In this document: one piece after another, positions 43,977 to 53,876 of the stretch
Position numbering within the stretch: position 1 is the first letter of the stretch
Layout: each line of letters opens with the position of its first letter
Source: Acidobacteriota bacterium
Lineage (GTDB): Bacteria; Acidobacteriota; Terriglobia; Acidiferrales; UBA7541
Assembly: GCA_013289825.1 (NCBI GenBank)
Contig: JABCZF010000023.1
Coordinates: forward strand, 1 to 64,000
Direction of reading: 5' to 3'
DNA length: 64,000 nucleotides
Notes under the pieces: generated by a model
Databases searched by the model: none
What the model saw: the letters and a program-made list of their open reading frames with translations, nothing else
Told to the model about the DNA's origin: nothing
Program-made: the position numbers and the translations under genes

Positions 43977-44803
43977 CTCAGTTACGAGTGGCGTTTCCAG
44001 TCAGTATTCTCCTTCTAAGTCTGTCGATTCCCGCAACAGGACAAACACTCGAGGAAACGCGGTCCATGATGATGGCGCCCGGCGTGCCGCAATTGCCTTC
44101 GCCGCAGGACCCCGTCATCGTCGTGCGTCCGGAAATCACGGACGAGCAGATGGGTGACCTCTACATGGTCCGCAAGCAGTTTCGCGAGGCTGCCGGGCTC
44201 TTCAAGAAGCTTTCCGATCAGGACCCGCGAAATCCCGTATTTCTGAACAAGCTGGGCATCGCTCTGCATCAGCAGGCGGCGCTGGGATTGGCGCTGAAAT
44301 ACTATGAGCGAGCTGTTAAAGTCGATCCGCGTTATGCGGATGCGGAAAACAATGTCGGGACCATTTGGTATCAGCGCAAGAAATTTGAGAAGGCCATAAA
44401 GGCTTATCAAAAGGCTATTGCGATTCGCAGCGACATGGCGGTGCTCTACAGTAATCTGGGTTACGCGTATTTTGGGGACAAAAAATACGAGCAGGCGATT
44501 TTCGCGTTCCGGCAAGCCTTGACCCTTGATCCTCAGCTTTTTGAGCACAATGGATCGCGCAGCGGGTCGATCCTGCAAGACCGCTCGGTGGAGGATCGCG
44601 GACGGTTTTATTACATGCTGGCAAAGTCCTACGCGCAGGCTGGCGACCTCGACCGCTGTATCCATTACCTTCGCAAGGCCAAGGACGAAGGTTACAAAAA
44701 CTTCGCCGATATAAAGAAAGATCCGGCGTTTGGAGCGGCGCTCAAGGATCCTGCCGTTCAAGAGCTGCTTGTGCCGAAACCTGCGGACGCCGCACAGCTG
44801 TAA
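43973..44803 (+). CDS. Secreted TPR protein
   Basis: A 276-aa protein with a signal peptide (VAFPVSILLLSLSIPATGQT) and about four TPR repeats (EAAGLFKKLSDQDPRNPVFL, ALKYYERAVKVDPRYADAEN, AIKAYQKAIAIRSDMAVLYS, AIFAFRQALTLDPQLFEHNG). It overlaps the PBP1A gene by 4 bases, so it probably has a role in the periplasm connected with cell-wall synthesis, for instance as a scaffold. Confidence 0.75.
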   Translation: MTQLRVAFPVSILLLSLSIPATGQTLEETRSMMMAPGVPQLPSPQDPVIVVRPEITDEQMGDLYMVRKQFREAAGLFKKLSDQDPRNPVFLNKLGIALHQQAALGLALKYYERAVKVDPRYADAENNVGTIWYQRKKFEKAIKAYQKAIAIRSDMAVLYSNLGYAYFGDKKYEQAIFAFRQALTLDPQLFEHNGSRSGSILQDRSVEDRGRFYYMLAKSYAQAGDLDRCIHYLRKAKDEGYKNFADIKKDPAFGAALKDPAVQELLVPKPADAAQL

Positions 44804-44991
44804 CGCCGAACGGCGGCCCTAACCGCGCAGATAAACGCCGCGCGAACCACCCCTATGCGGTAGTGCTGTTTCGTCAAGCTCGTCGCCGCTCGAGAGGTGC
44901 CCTTTCTCGTCCGCCGCACCGCGCGCGGTATTGGCCCTACGATTCCTATTTGAAGTAGATGTTTCACCGCAAGTTGCGCGCAAGAGTTGAC

Positions 44992-45696
44992 TTACTCGTG
45001 CAGCACAACGCTCAAGAGAGAAGTATTGATCTGCAGTCCCCCATTGTATTTGATGAAACCAAGCTTCCTGAATTTGTTCATGAAAAAATTGACGCGCGAC
45101 CGCGTGGTGCCAACCATCTCGGCAAGCACCTCTTGCGATACTTTGGGAAGCAGCTTTTGCGTTTGGCCCCTTTCGCCATAGTGGGCGAGCAGCAACAGAG
45201 TGCGCGCCAACCGTTTCTCGCTGGAGTTGAAGAGCTGGTCTATGAGGTCCTCTTCGACTCGGATATTTCGCGCCAGCATGTAGGCGATGAAGCGGTCCGA
45301 AAACTCCTGTTCCTTGTGAAGCAGTCGAGTCATCTCGTCTTTCCCGATGACCAGCACGGTGGTTGGTGCAATGGTGGTCGCCGTCACCATGCAAATGGAC
45401 TGGCCCGCCAGGCACCCTTCGCCCACAAAATCGCCGGGCTTGAGAATCGCCACAACGGCTTCCTTGCCGGTCTCGTTGACCACCGTTAGCTTCAAACTGC
45501 CTTCCTGAATGTATATGACATTCTTCGCGGGATCGCCCTGCGCGAAGACCGTTTCTTTTGCACGAAACTTGGCTACCCTTCTTCCCAGACCGGCGGAGTC
45601 CAGGAACAATTTCACGTTAAATGCAGGATTTCCCGAATTAGCTTTTTTGTTGTAGCGAGGAGCTTTGACCGAAACCGGCCGAACTGGGGAGGACAC
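44992..45696 (-). CDS. Crp/Fnr-family transcription regulator
   Basis: A regulator of about 234 aa. The N-terminal cyclic-nucleotide-binding fold shows ETVFAQGDPAKNVIYIQEGS and GKEAVVAILKPGDFVGEGCL. The C-terminal HTH_Crp domain has VSQEVLAEMVGTTRSRVNFF and MNKFRKLGFI. No Cys cluster for an Fe-S centre is present, so it is not an oxygen-sensing FNR. The effector ligand is unknown. A start at the GTG 45,696 would give an almost leaderless mRNA from the promoter seen just upstream; a GTG at 45,615 is an alternative. It is convergent with the TPR gene. Confidence 0.82.
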   Translation of the reverse strand: MSSPVRPVSVKAPRYNKKANSGNPAFNVKLFLDSAGLGRRVAKFRAKETVFAQGDPAKNVIYIQEGSLKLTVVNETGKEAVVAILKPGDFVGEGCLAGQSICMVTATTIAPTTVLVIGKDEMTRLLHKEQEFSDRFIAYMLARNIRVEEDLIDQLFNSSEKRLARTLLLLAHYGERGQTQKLLPKVSQEVLAEMVGTTRSRVNFFMNKFRKLGFIKYNGGLQINTSLLSVVLHE

Positions 45697-45705
45697 GATA
45701 GTGTA

Positions 45706-45734
45706 AAAATAGCATGATCCTGCTGAGTGTGCAA
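45706..45734 (-). promoter_or_regulatory. Sigma70-type promoter of the Crp/Fnr gene
   Basis: On the minus strand TTGCAC (45,734-45,729), 17-base spacer, TATTTT (45,711-45,706). It predicts transcription starting near 45,699, directly at the regulator gene. Confidence 0.5.
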
Positions 45735-46072
45735 TAGTGAACAGTCCATGCCGGCGGACACTCCGGCTCGTTGCTGTCCCGGATTGGCGGCACTCCAGAA
45801 GTTTTGAAGTACCCATTTAGTGCCTATGTTCTGTAGTGAACAACAAGCTATCATCTGAAGAGATATTCTTCCTGCAGGTTTGGCGAGGCCAGGCGCGGCC
45901 GAAGTTGCACGCCGAAGAAGCTACGGCCGTGAATTCGGCTGCCATTTCGATACTTTCGGAGCTTGCCGCAGGTCCTAAAGCAGAATCGGCAAGAGTTGGA
46001 CTCCCAGGCAAGCGAGCGAAGGCGGAATTGGTCTCGACCCACGCGTGCCGCCACAGAGGACAAGGGGCAGCC

Positions 46073-46393
46073 ATGACCACACCCGATCGTCGCTATTCAC
46101 ACCGCTATGGATTGAAAGTTCCTTTGGTTTTTTGCGCGGTTCAGTCTCTCCTAAAAAATGGTCACTCAGCGAAATCCATAAATATATCGTCGCGAGGGGT
46201 TTACTTTTTCACCAGGCATCCGGTATTTGTGGGGTTGCCCGTTCACGTGCTTCTGCGAATGCCAAAACGGATCGCGGGAACACCAGCGACCGCAAGAGTC
46301 TTCACCGGCCGGATCTCCCACGTTGAATCGTACGACGATCCCAAGGAAAGTTCCGGAGTTGGCGTCGAGTTTTTCTACTGGGAGTCTCCTTAG
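46073..46393 (+). CDS. PilZ domain protein
   Basis: A 106-aa c-di-GMP-binding-type domain: RRYSHRYGLKVPLVFCAV (Arg loop before the barrel), then AKSINISSRGVYFFTRHPV, where the NxSxxG motif is seen as NISSRG. The c-di-GMP contact residues are therefore largely conserved. The frame is open for 79 more codons upstream, but the ATG at 46,073 matches the domain start and follows AGAGGACAAGGGG. It is a single gene. Confidence 0.75.
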   Translation: MTTPDRRYSHRYGLKVPLVFCAVQSLLKNGHSAKSINISSRGVYFFTRHPVFVGLPVHVLLRMPKRIAGTPATARVFTGRISHVESYDDPKESSGVGVEFFYWESP

Positions 46394-46481
46394 ACCGGCT
46401 CGCGGTCGGAGTTTAGATCATCGCGCAAAGTGACGCTTATAAGGCGTTGCGGCGCTGCTGCTCTGCTACAATCAAACGAGC

Positions 46482-48236
46482 ATGAAGCGGCCTGTTTTCA
46501 TCACGCATTTGCTTGTTCTATATTGCACAGTTGCCGTTTGCTGCGTGCTTCCTCCTTCCGTTGTTGCACAACAACCTTCCGCCGGGGCGGGGGCTCCCAC
46601 GAGCGCGCGGGTGGCCGCATCCGAGGCTTCTCAACAAGGCATTTACCTCGTTTTCCCCTTCGAAAATGAAGGTGCGTCGCCGCGATTGGATTGGCTTGGT
46701 GAGGGGCTTGAAGAACTGACGATTCAACGGCTTTCCGCAGCGGGGCAGCAAGTCTATTCGCATGCCGGGCGCGCCGGCGAACTGGACCGTTCGGGACTTC
46801 CGTCTACTGCAAAACTTAGCCGGGCTTCGATGTTGCGCATCGCGCAGAACATGGACGCGGATTTTGTGATTTTGGGCAGATTTACGTCAGACCGGCAATC
46901 GCTAATCGTCGAGTCTCAAATTCTGCGCTTGAGCCCGACCAAGCTGCTTCCTGCGATTCGAGAGACGGGCTCGCTCGATTCGCTCATGGACCTGCATGTG
47001 CGGCTGCTTTGGCGACTCCTTACCGCAAATGATCACACCTACACCCGGAGTCTCGAAGATTTCTCGAAGGCGCAGAGGCCGCTGCGGCTCGATGCGTTCG
47101 AACACTACGTCCGTGGACTGCTCGCTAGCGACGACGATCCGCGGTTGCGCGAGCTTCGGGAAGCGGCGCGTCTCGAGCCCGACTGGCCTGATCCGGACTT
47201 TGCCATCGGCGACGCTTACTATTCGCGCCGGGATTGCGAATCGGCGCTGATTTGGTTTGCGAAGGTTCCGAAGACGCATGACCGCTACGTCGAATCCGTC
47301 TTCGCCACGGGTGTTTGCCGGTTGCTGATGAATCAGCCGGAGAAAGCCGAAGAGGTTTTCGCGTCGCTGCAGGAAGCTTTGCGGCACAACCTGGTTTCCG
47401 GCGCCGACCTGCCGGAGATTCTGAACAATCTCGCCCTGGCGCGCGCGCGGCAGGGCAAAACGCCGGCGGCCGTCGCTGATTTGCGCCGGGCCGTGGAGCT
47501 TGATCCCGACGAAGACGGTTACCCGTTCAATCTGGGATTGTTGGCGCTAGGAGCCGGCGACTTCGCCGGCGCCGCGGACTATTTTCGAGAAGCCTCGGGG
47601 CGCGAGCCGGACAAGGCGGAAAACCGCGCGCTGATGATTCTTGCGCTCGAGAAGGGGGGCAAGAAGGCGGAAGCCGATCAGGAGCGTGATACCGCGGCCG
47701 AGACGTTCGGTCCCGATGCGCTTCCCGAAGTCAGATGGGATGCCAAGAAAGATACACTGACGCGTCTGGAGCGCGTGCGCACGGAGATGGATACCACCGC
47801 GCTGCGGCTGGAGATTGTGTCGGCGGGCGATTCCGCGAATGCGGCGGAGGCGAGCGAAGCCGCGGGCACTCCCGCGGCGCATATACGGCGAGGCCGGCAA
47901 GAACTGTCTGCCGGGCGCGTGGATGCTGCCGAGAGTGAGTTTCGCGCGGCGTTGGCGGCTGATACCGGGAGTGCGTCCGCGCACAATGGACTTGCTGAGG
48001 TCTGCAGGCGCCGGGGCAAGTTGGATGATTCCGCCAGAGAACTCGAGGCTTCGCTCGGGATTCGGGACTCCGCGGTAGTGCGTACAACGCTTGCACGCGT
48101 TTATCTGGAGCAGAAGAAACTGGATCTGGCGCGCACCGAAGTGCAACGCGCGCTGAAGCTTGCGCCCAAGTATTCCGATGCCAAAGAATTGCTGGAACAT
48201 CTGCAAAAAGTGAAGCCTTCGGGAGGCGCACAATGA
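46482..48236 (+). CDS. Secreted TPR protein with TolB-N-like domain
   Basis: A 584-aa protein with a signal peptide (LLVLYCTVAVCCVLPPSVVA). Residues about 50-170 (YLVFPFENEGASPRLDWLGE, LRIAQNMDADFVILGRFTSD) resemble the N-terminal domain of TolB-like and FlgO-like proteins. The remainder is a TPR superhelix (AVADLRRAVELDPDEDGYPF, AESEFRAALAADTGSASAHN, LARTEVQRALKLAPKYSDAK). It overlaps nfeD by 4 bases, so it may belong to the same membrane-quality-control operon. Confidence 0.75.
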   Translation: MKRPVFITHLLVLYCTVAVCCVLPPSVVAQQPSAGAGAPTSARVAASEASQQGIYLVFPFENEGASPRLDWLGEGLEELTIQRLSAAGQQVYSHAGRAGELDRSGLPSTAKLSRASMLRIAQNMDADFVILGRFTSDRQSLIVESQILRLSPTKLLPAIRETGSLDSLMDLHVRLLWRLLTANDHTYTRSLEDFSKAQRPLRLDAFEHYVRGLLASDDDPRLRELREAARLEPDWPDPDFAIGDAYYSRRDCESALIWFAKVPKTHDRYVESVFATGVCRLLMNQPEKAEEVFASLQEALRHNLVSGADLPEILNNLALARARQGKTPAAVADLRRAVELDPDEDGYPFNLGLLALGAGDFAGAADYFREASGREPDKAENRALMILALEKGGKKAEADQERDTAAETFGPDALPEVRWDAKKDTLTRLERVRTEMDTTALRLEIVSAGDSANAAEASEAAGTPAAHIRRGRQELSAGRVDAAESEFRAALAADTGSASAHNGLAEVCRRRGKLDDSARELEASLGIRDSAVVRTTLARVYLEQKKLDLARTEVQRALKLAPKYSDAKELLEHLQKVKPSGGAQ

Positions 48237-49624
48237 GCGCTTATCGTCTGGTCCAAGGATTTTGCAGCTCCAGAGTTCCCGGTGCGTCGGCGCTGACGTT
48301 TCTCTGTGCTATCTGTGTAACTGCGGCGTTTCTGGCGCTGCCATCCGCCACGGCCGATGAACATTCGAGCAATCCGGTTGTGCTTCGGCTCAATCTCGAC
48401 CGCGAAGTCGAGCCGGTGCTGGCCACGTACATCGACGAGGGGATTGCCGACGCGGCGAACCGGCATGCGGCGCTCATTCTGATCACCATGGATACGCCCG
48501 GAGGATTGGGCGAGTCGATGAAGGACATGATCCAGCATATTTTAACGTCAACCGTGCCCGTGGTGGTTTACGTCTCGCCCACCGGCGCGCGCGGCGCTTC
48601 GGCGGGTTTCTTCATTCTTCTATCCGCGGACATCGCGGCCATGGCTCCGGCGACGCACATCGGTGCTGCGTCTCCGGTGATTGCCATCGGCGGATTCCAA
48701 TTGCAAATTGACGAGACCATGCGCAGGAAAATTCTGAATGATGCCATGGCTTTTCTGCGGAGCTATTCGGAGAAGCGGGGGCGCAATCCGACGCTGGCGG
48801 AAACCGCCGTGACGGACGCAAAGGCCTTTACGGAAAAAGAAGCGCTGGACGGCAAGCTGATCGATTTGATCGCCTCCTCGCCTGAAGACCTCTTGCATCA
48901 GCTCGATGGCCGCACGATCACGCGTTTCGACGGAACCAAGGCAGTGCTCTCGCTGAAAAATGCCGCGATTACCCCGTTCGAACTTTCGGCGCGGCAGAGT
49001 TTTCTCGCCCGCATCGTTGAGCCGGACGTTTTCTTTGTTCTTCTGATGGTTGCCGTGCTCGGGTTATACACCGAATTCACTCATCCGGGGATGGTCGCGC
49101 CCGGCGTAATTGGAGGCATCAGCGCGGTGCTGGCGCTCTATGCTATGCACCTTTTGCCGGTGAACTTTGCCGGTGTGCTGCTGCTGCTGCTGGCTCTTGC
49201 GCTATTTATTTTGGAGGCGAAGTTCACCAGCCACGGGGTCCTCGCCGTTGGCGGCATCGTGTCGATGATGCTGGGCGCGATGTTCCTGATTCGCTCGCCG
49301 CTTACCTCCGGGGGGGTGAGTCTGGGAGTTGCGCTGGCCGCCACGCTGCCGTTTGCGCTGATCACAGTATTTCTGATGCGGCTCGTGCTGCGCTCGCGCT
49401 CTTGGAAATCGACGACCGGCAGGGAAGAGTTGATTGGCGAGGAGGGAATTGCGATCTCCGATTTGCGTGCCGACATGGATGGGATGATTCGCGTTCATGG
49501 CGAGCTTTGGCAAGCCATCTCGCCGCGAGCGGTATTGGAAGGGAAGCCCGTGCGGGTTCGAAGTGTCGAGGGTCTGAAGCTGCACGTCGAGCCATGGGAA
49601 GCGGCGGTCACCGAAAACAAGTAG
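48233..49624 (+). CDS. nfeD: NfeD-family membrane serine protease
   Basis: Long-type NfeD of 463 aa. After a signal peptide the ClpP-like domain shows ALILITMDTPGGLGESMKDM, the catalytic Ser region GARGASAGFFILLSADIAAM and FTEKEALDGKLID with the Lys of the Ser-Lys dyad nearby. Four TM segments follow (FFVLLMVAVLGLYTEFTHPG onward) and then the soluble OB-fold NfeD domain (GEEGIAISDLRADMDGMIRV). NfeD proteases cleave stomatin-type partners, and a slipin gene follows 27 bases downstream, the usual pairing. Confidence 0.9.
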   Translation: MSAYRLVQGFCSSRVPGASALTFLCAICVTAAFLALPSATADEHSSNPVVLRLNLDREVEPVLATYIDEGIADAANRHAALILITMDTPGGLGESMKDMIQHILTSTVPVVVYVSPTGARGASAGFFILLSADIAAMAPATHIGAASPVIAIGGFQLQIDETMRRKILNDAMAFLRSYSEKRGRNPTLAETAVTDAKAFTEKEALDGKLIDLIASSPEDLLHQLDGRTITRFDGTKAVLSLKNAAITPFELSARQSFLARIVEPDVFFVLLMVAVLGLYTEFTHPGMVAPGVIGGISAVLALYAMHLLPVNFAGVLLLLLALALFILEAKFTSHGVLAVGGIVSMMLGAMFLIRSPLTSGGVSLGVALAATLPFALITVFLMRLVLRSRSWKSTTGREELIGEEGIAISDLRADMDGMIRVHGELWQAISPRAVLEGKPVRVRSVEGLKLHVEPWEAAVTENK

Positions 49625-49651
49625 AATGCACGCACAACTTGGAGGGTAAAC

Positions 49652-50425
49652 ATGCCGGACATCGGTCTTCTTGGGTTCGCCGTTTTTGTGGGGATAATTC
49701 TGATTTGGATTTGGAATTCACTCTACATCATCAAGGAATGGGAACGCGGCGTAGTGCTGCGGCTGGGGAGATTGTTGCCGGAGGCTAAAGGTGCGGGCGT
49801 ACGGCTAGTTTTTTGGCCGGTCGAGACTTTGTATCGCATCAATCTGCGCCTGGAGACCCTGGATGTTCCACCGCAAGACATCATCACGCGCGATAACGTT
49901 TCCGTGAAGGTGAACGCCGTTTGTTACTTTCGTGTAGTGGACGCCAATCTCGCGATGTCGCAGGTGCAAAACTACCAATACGCGACCTCGCAGCTAGCGC
50001 AGACCACGCTGCGGAGCATCGTAGGCCAGTTTGAGCTCGATGAAATCCTCTCGCAGCGCGACAAGGTGAATGCCAAACTGCAGATTATCCTCGATCAGGA
50101 TACCGAGCCCTGGGGCATAAAGGTGTCCAAGGTGGAAGTAAAGCAAGTCGACATTCCGGAACAGATGCAGCGCGCCATCGCCAAGCAAGCGGAAGCGGAA
50201 CGCGAGCGGCGCGCCAAGGTGATTCACGCCCAGGGCGAATTCGAAGCGTCGCAGAAACTTGCCGATGCTGCGAAAGTCCTGGAGACCCAGTCGTCGGCAA
50301 TCCAGCTGCGCTACCTGCAAACTTTGACGGAGATAGGTGTCGAAAAGAACACAACGATTGTTTTCCCCTTGCCCATCGATATCATTAATAGTTGGGTACA
50401 AGCCTTAGGGGGACAGAAAAAGTAA
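49652..50425 (+). CDS. Slipin (stomatin-like SPFH protein)
   Basis: A 257-aa band-7/SPFH protein with a hydrophobic N-terminal anchor (IGLLGFAVFVGIILIWIWNS). Core motifs are IIKEWERGVVLRLGRLLPEA, ETLDVPPQDIITRDNVSVKV and the coiled-coil region RAIAKQAEAERERRAKVIHA followed by EFEASQKLADAAKVL. Slipins assemble in membrane microdomains and are processed by NfeD-type proteases, whose gene precedes it. GGAGG lies 6-7 bases before the ATG. Confidence 0.9.
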   Translation: MPDIGLLGFAVFVGIILIWIWNSLYIIKEWERGVVLRLGRLLPEAKGAGVRLVFWPVETLYRINLRLETLDVPPQDIITRDNVSVKVNAVCYFRVVDANLAMSQVQNYQYATSQLAQTTLRSIVGQFELDEILSQRDKVNAKLQIILDQDTEPWGIKVSKVEVKQVDIPEQMQRAIAKQAEAERERRAKVIHAQGEFEASQKLADAAKVLETQSSAIQLRYLQTLTEIGVEKNTTIVFPLPIDIINSWVQALGGQKK

Positions 50426-50427
50426 CA

Positions 50428-51087
50428 ATGGCTTCTGGGGGAAAACGAGGGAGCGCCGGGGAGCGCGTGCTCGAAGGACGGCACGTCATCGGCTTGTTCA
50501 TGCTGATGCTGTTGTTTTCGGGCGTGTTCTTCACGCTCGGTTACGTCATGGGACGTAACCAATATGACGGCCAAGTGCGCGCGTCGACGAACCTGCGCGG
50601 CTTGCCGGACTCAACAGTTCTGCCAAAGCCACAGGTCGCGCCGAAGCCTTTGAACAGAAAATCGGCACCCGCACCCGGGGCCGACGCGGTGGCCCCCGCA
50701 AATTCCGACTGGGAGTTTTACCACGCCGGCGATTCGAACAAGACCGACGATCAGCTGAAGCCGGCCGTCAATCCGTCGCAAGTCCCTGCGGTAGGAAAAA
50801 GCGGCAGCTCCACCAAACAAGTCAATGCCGCCTCGAAAACGAGCGTTGCCACACCACTGAACGCCGGCGGAGGCACCAGCCTGCAGGTTGCCGCGCTCAC
50901 CAAAGAATCCGATGCCATGGCGCTTGCGAATACTCTTCGCAAGAAGGGACTTCCAACGTTTGTACAATCTCCCCAGGGTGACAGGTATTACCACGTGTTG
51001 GTCGGGCCCTATGCCGACCAGAAAGCTGTCGACAACGCCAGGAAAGGCCTCGAGGTGGCCGGTTTCAAGGCCATCGTGAAGCACTAA
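50428..51087 (+). CDS. SPOR-domain protein
   Basis: A 219-aa membrane-anchored protein. One TM helix (VIGLFMLMLLFSGVFFTLGY) is followed by a long polar linker rich in Lys, Pro and Ala and a C-terminal SPOR domain (LQVAALTKESDAMALANTLR, YYHVLVGPYADQKAVDNARK). SPOR domains bind denuded glycan at the division septum. It starts 2 bases after the slipin stop and ends at the base where lnt begins, so it is in the same operon. Confidence 0.82.
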   Translation: MASGGKRGSAGERVLEGRHVIGLFMLMLLFSGVFFTLGYVMGRNQYDGQVRASTNLRGLPDSTVLPKPQVAPKPLNRKSAPAPGADAVAPANSDWEFYHAGDSNKTDDQLKPAVNPSQVPAVGKSGSSTKQVNAASKTSVATPLNAGGGTSLQVAALTKESDAMALANTLRKKGLPTFVQSPQGDRYYHVLVGPYADQKAVDNARKGLEVAGFKAIVKH

Positions 51088-52721
51088 TGCCTGGGCGTCC
51101 TTGGCTCGGCTATTTCCGTCCGCATCCCGGAAGCGAAACTCCCGCATGGATGAGGCTTTTCATCGCCGCGGTTTCCGGCGCTGCCCTCTCGTTTTCCTAC
51201 AGCGGTTTTTACCTCAGCATTTATTCGTGGATGTGCGTTGGAATTTTGTTGATCGCCCTTTTCGGTGCGAGCCCGCGCGTGGCCTACGGCTGCGGATTCC
51301 TGCACGGCATCTGTTTTGTGCTGACCTCCGTCCCGTGGATCGCAGAAGTTCTCGCCGTGCACGGCGGGCTGTCGCGCGCCGGTGGATGGGCCGTTTTACT
51401 GCTGATCGCCTCAGTTTGGGGCGCGGTAAACGGAGCGGTGACCTGGGTTATCCATCGCCTTTCGCTCGAGAGCATCGCCCGGGCTTCGATCGGCACGCCG
51501 TTCCTGTGGGTTACGTTCGAAATGATTCGCAACCGCCTGCCGGAAATCAGCTTTCCGTGGAATTTGCTGGGCTATCCGGCCGCCGCAAATGTGGCCCTCG
51601 TGCAGCTCACGACGTTCACCGGAATCTACGGTTTGTCCTTCGTCGTCGCTGCATTCAATGCGCTCCTCGCGTGGAGCGACGCAGAGACGAAGCATTCGCC
51701 CAGACAGCGGCTGGCAATTCTGGCCGGCGCCACGGTTCTGGTGCTTGCGACCATGACCGTGGGTCCGCACTTGGTGCCAAAAGCTGTAGCCAACCACGCC
51801 GCGCGCGCCGTACAGCTCAATTTTCCCGAGGCCCAGGACTATCCGAACGACTGGTTCACGCAGCACGCTTCGGATCTCGACGAACTACAGCGCTTCAGCC
51901 TCGCGCCTTCCGCCAACCATCCGGATCTACTGGTGTGGCCGGAAGCTCCAGCTCCCTTTTCATTTCAGGACGGGCAATTCGCTCATCTCGCCTCCACGCT
52001 GGCGACGCGGTTCCAGCACCCGTTCATCGTAGGCGTCGTGGAGTGGAAGCAGGAGAGCGTTTCCGCTGGCGGAACTTCCCACACGATTATGGCGCCTTAC
52101 AACAGCGCGCTTATGTTTGATGCCCAGGGGCATCGTGAATTTTCCTACGACAAGGTGCATCTCGTGCCATTCGGCGAGTACGAGCCGTTCCCGCTCATTC
52201 ACCGCGTGGTGTCCAATGTTTCAAGCGAAGTCGGCGGATTCCGTAAAGGTACGGCATACTCTGTTGGGCAGTTCACGAACGGCTATTCGTTTGCCGTGTT
52301 CATTTGCTATGAAGCCATTTATCCCGGCGAGATTCGCCGCTTTGCCGCCAACGGCGCGCAACTCTTCGTAAATATTTCGAATGACGGATGGTTTGGCCAC
52401 TCCGCCGCCGCCGAGCAGCACCTGCGCATGGCGCGTGTACGGGCGGTTGAAAACCGCCGTTGGATCGTTCGCACAACAAACAACGGCGTCACCGTTTCAA
52501 TTGATCCTTACGGCCGCATCTTCCGTCCTCTGCCGCAAGACGTGCGCGCCGCCGCCGATTTGCCCTACGACTTCCGCAGTGACCGAACGCTCTACACGCG
52601 ATTCGGCGATTGGTTCGCCTGGCTCTGCGTGCTCGTTTCCGTTATTCTGTTAGCGCTAACTTTCAGAAAGGCAGTATGGCGTTCCCATCCGACTACGGGA
52701 CGCTCCCGGAATACCACATGA
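51087..52721 (+). CDS. lnt: Apolipoprotein N-acyltransferase
   Basis: Inner-membrane enzyme that adds the third acyl chain to lipoproteins. The 544-aa protein has six or so TM helices, then a carbon-nitrogen hydrolase domain carrying the Glu-Lys-Cys triad: Glu in LLVWPEAPAPF, Lys in YDKVHLVPFGEYEPF and Cys in FAVFICYEAIYPGE. The ATG shares a base with the preceding SPOR-gene stop. The stop overlaps prfB by 4 bases (ATGA). Confidence 0.93.
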   Translation: MPGRPWLGYFRPHPGSETPAWMRLFIAAVSGAALSFSYSGFYLSIYSWMCVGILLIALFGASPRVAYGCGFLHGICFVLTSVPWIAEVLAVHGGLSRAGGWAVLLLIASVWGAVNGAVTWVIHRLSLESIARASIGTPFLWVTFEMIRNRLPEISFPWNLLGYPAAANVALVQLTTFTGIYGLSFVVAAFNALLAWSDAETKHSPRQRLAILAGATVLVLATMTVGPHLVPKAVANHAARAVQLNFPEAQDYPNDWFTQHASDLDELQRFSLAPSANHPDLLVWPEAPAPFSFQDGQFAHLASTLATRFQHPFIVGVVEWKQESVSAGGTSHTIMAPYNSALMFDAQGHREFSYDKVHLVPFGEYEPFPLIHRVVSNVSSEVGGFRKGTAYSVGQFTNGYSFAVFICYEAIYPGEIRRFAANGAQLFVNISNDGWFGHSAAAEQHLRMARVRAVENRRWIVRTTNNGVTVSIDPYGRIFRPLPQDVRAAADLPYDFRSDRTLYTRFGDWFAWLCVLVSVILLALTFRKAVWRSHPTTGRSRNTT

Positions 52722-53876
52722 TTCTCGAAGACCTGCAACACCGTTACGAAGGCCTCAAACCACGCGCCGCGCTCGTTCGGAGCTATCTTTGACGCCCCGC
52801 AATACCGCGATCGCCTAAAATCACTCGAAGCGCGCGTCGCTCAACCCGACTTCTGGAACAATCAGGAAGAAGCGCAAGCCGTTCTTCGCGACCGCAAACG
52901 CGCGGAAGAACAAATTGCCGCCGACGACAAGCTGACTTCCATCTCCGGCGACATCGAGACGTACATCAGCTTGGCAAAAGAAGAAAGCAACGCCGAGCAG
53001 CGCAACGAACTCTTGAAAGATCTCGACCGCGAGCTAACTGCCGCGGAGAGCTATGTCGGCGAGCTCGAAACCAGGACGCTTCTCGCCGGCGAAACCGATC
53101 ACCTCAACGCCATCATGACCATTAAGCCTGGAGCCGGCGGCACCGAGTCGCAGGATTGGGCTTCCATGCTCGAGCGCATGTATCTGAGATGGGCCGAGCG
53201 CAAAGGCATTAACGCCACCGTCCTTGACGAAACTCCCGGCGAAGAAGCGGGCATCAAGTCCGCCACCATCCAGTTCGCCGGAGAAAACGCCTACGGCCTG
53301 CTTGCGGGAGAAACCGGCGTACACCGCCTCGTGCGCATCTCCCCGTTCGATCAGGCGGCCCGCCGCCACACCTCGTTCGCGTCCGTTTTCGTGATTCCCG
53401 AAATCGACGACCGCATCGAAATCAACATTCGCCCCGAAGACCTGCGCGTCGATACCTTCCGATCCGGCGGCAAGGGCGGCCAAAACGTCAACAAGGTGGA
53501 AACCGCGGTTCGCATCACGCACCTGCCAACCAATATTGTGGTGGGATGCCAAGCGGAACGCAGCCAACATAAAAACCGCGAAATCGCCATGAAGATGTTA
53601 CGCTCGCGCCTCTACGACCTCGAAATTCAAAAGCGCCAAGCGCATACCGACAAGCTCGACGAGAGCAAGCTCGACATCTCTTTTGGCAGCCAGATCCGCT
53701 CCTACGTTATGCAGCCCTACCGCATGATCAAGGACCACCGCACCAAGTTCAGCGCCGGCGACGTAGACCGTGTCATGGACGGCGACATCGACCCTTTCAT
53801 CCGCTCCTATCTGATGGCCAAGAAAACCAAAGGCAAGCTGGAAGTTCAGCTCGATGACGATGAGGATGCCGCCTAA
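52718..53876 (+). CDS. prfB: Peptide chain release factor 2 with programmed +1 frameshift
   Basis: RF2 reads UGA and UAA stops. A 24-codon first frame (52,718-52,789) ends at TGA in the canonical slippery context TAT-CTT-TGA-C. The rest (52,791-53,876) is read after a +1 shift and gives about 385 aa in total. The second frame has RF2 landmarks: GAGGTESQDWASMLERMYLR, the stop-codon reading SPF in VRISPFDQAARRHTSFAS, and the GGQ peptide-release motif in SGGKGGQNVNKVETAVR. The start is fixed by an ATGA overlap with lnt. The C-terminus has a short acidic tail (LDDDEDAA). Confidence 0.93.
52776..52793 (+). promoter_or_regulatory. RF2 autoregulatory +1 frameshift site
   Basis: CTTTGAC at 52,787-52,793, with a weak internal Shine-Dalgarno-like CGGAG at 52,778-52,782, closer to GGAG than to the strong AGGGGG of E. 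coli. Low RF2 favours slippage and so raises RF2. Confidence 0.85.
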
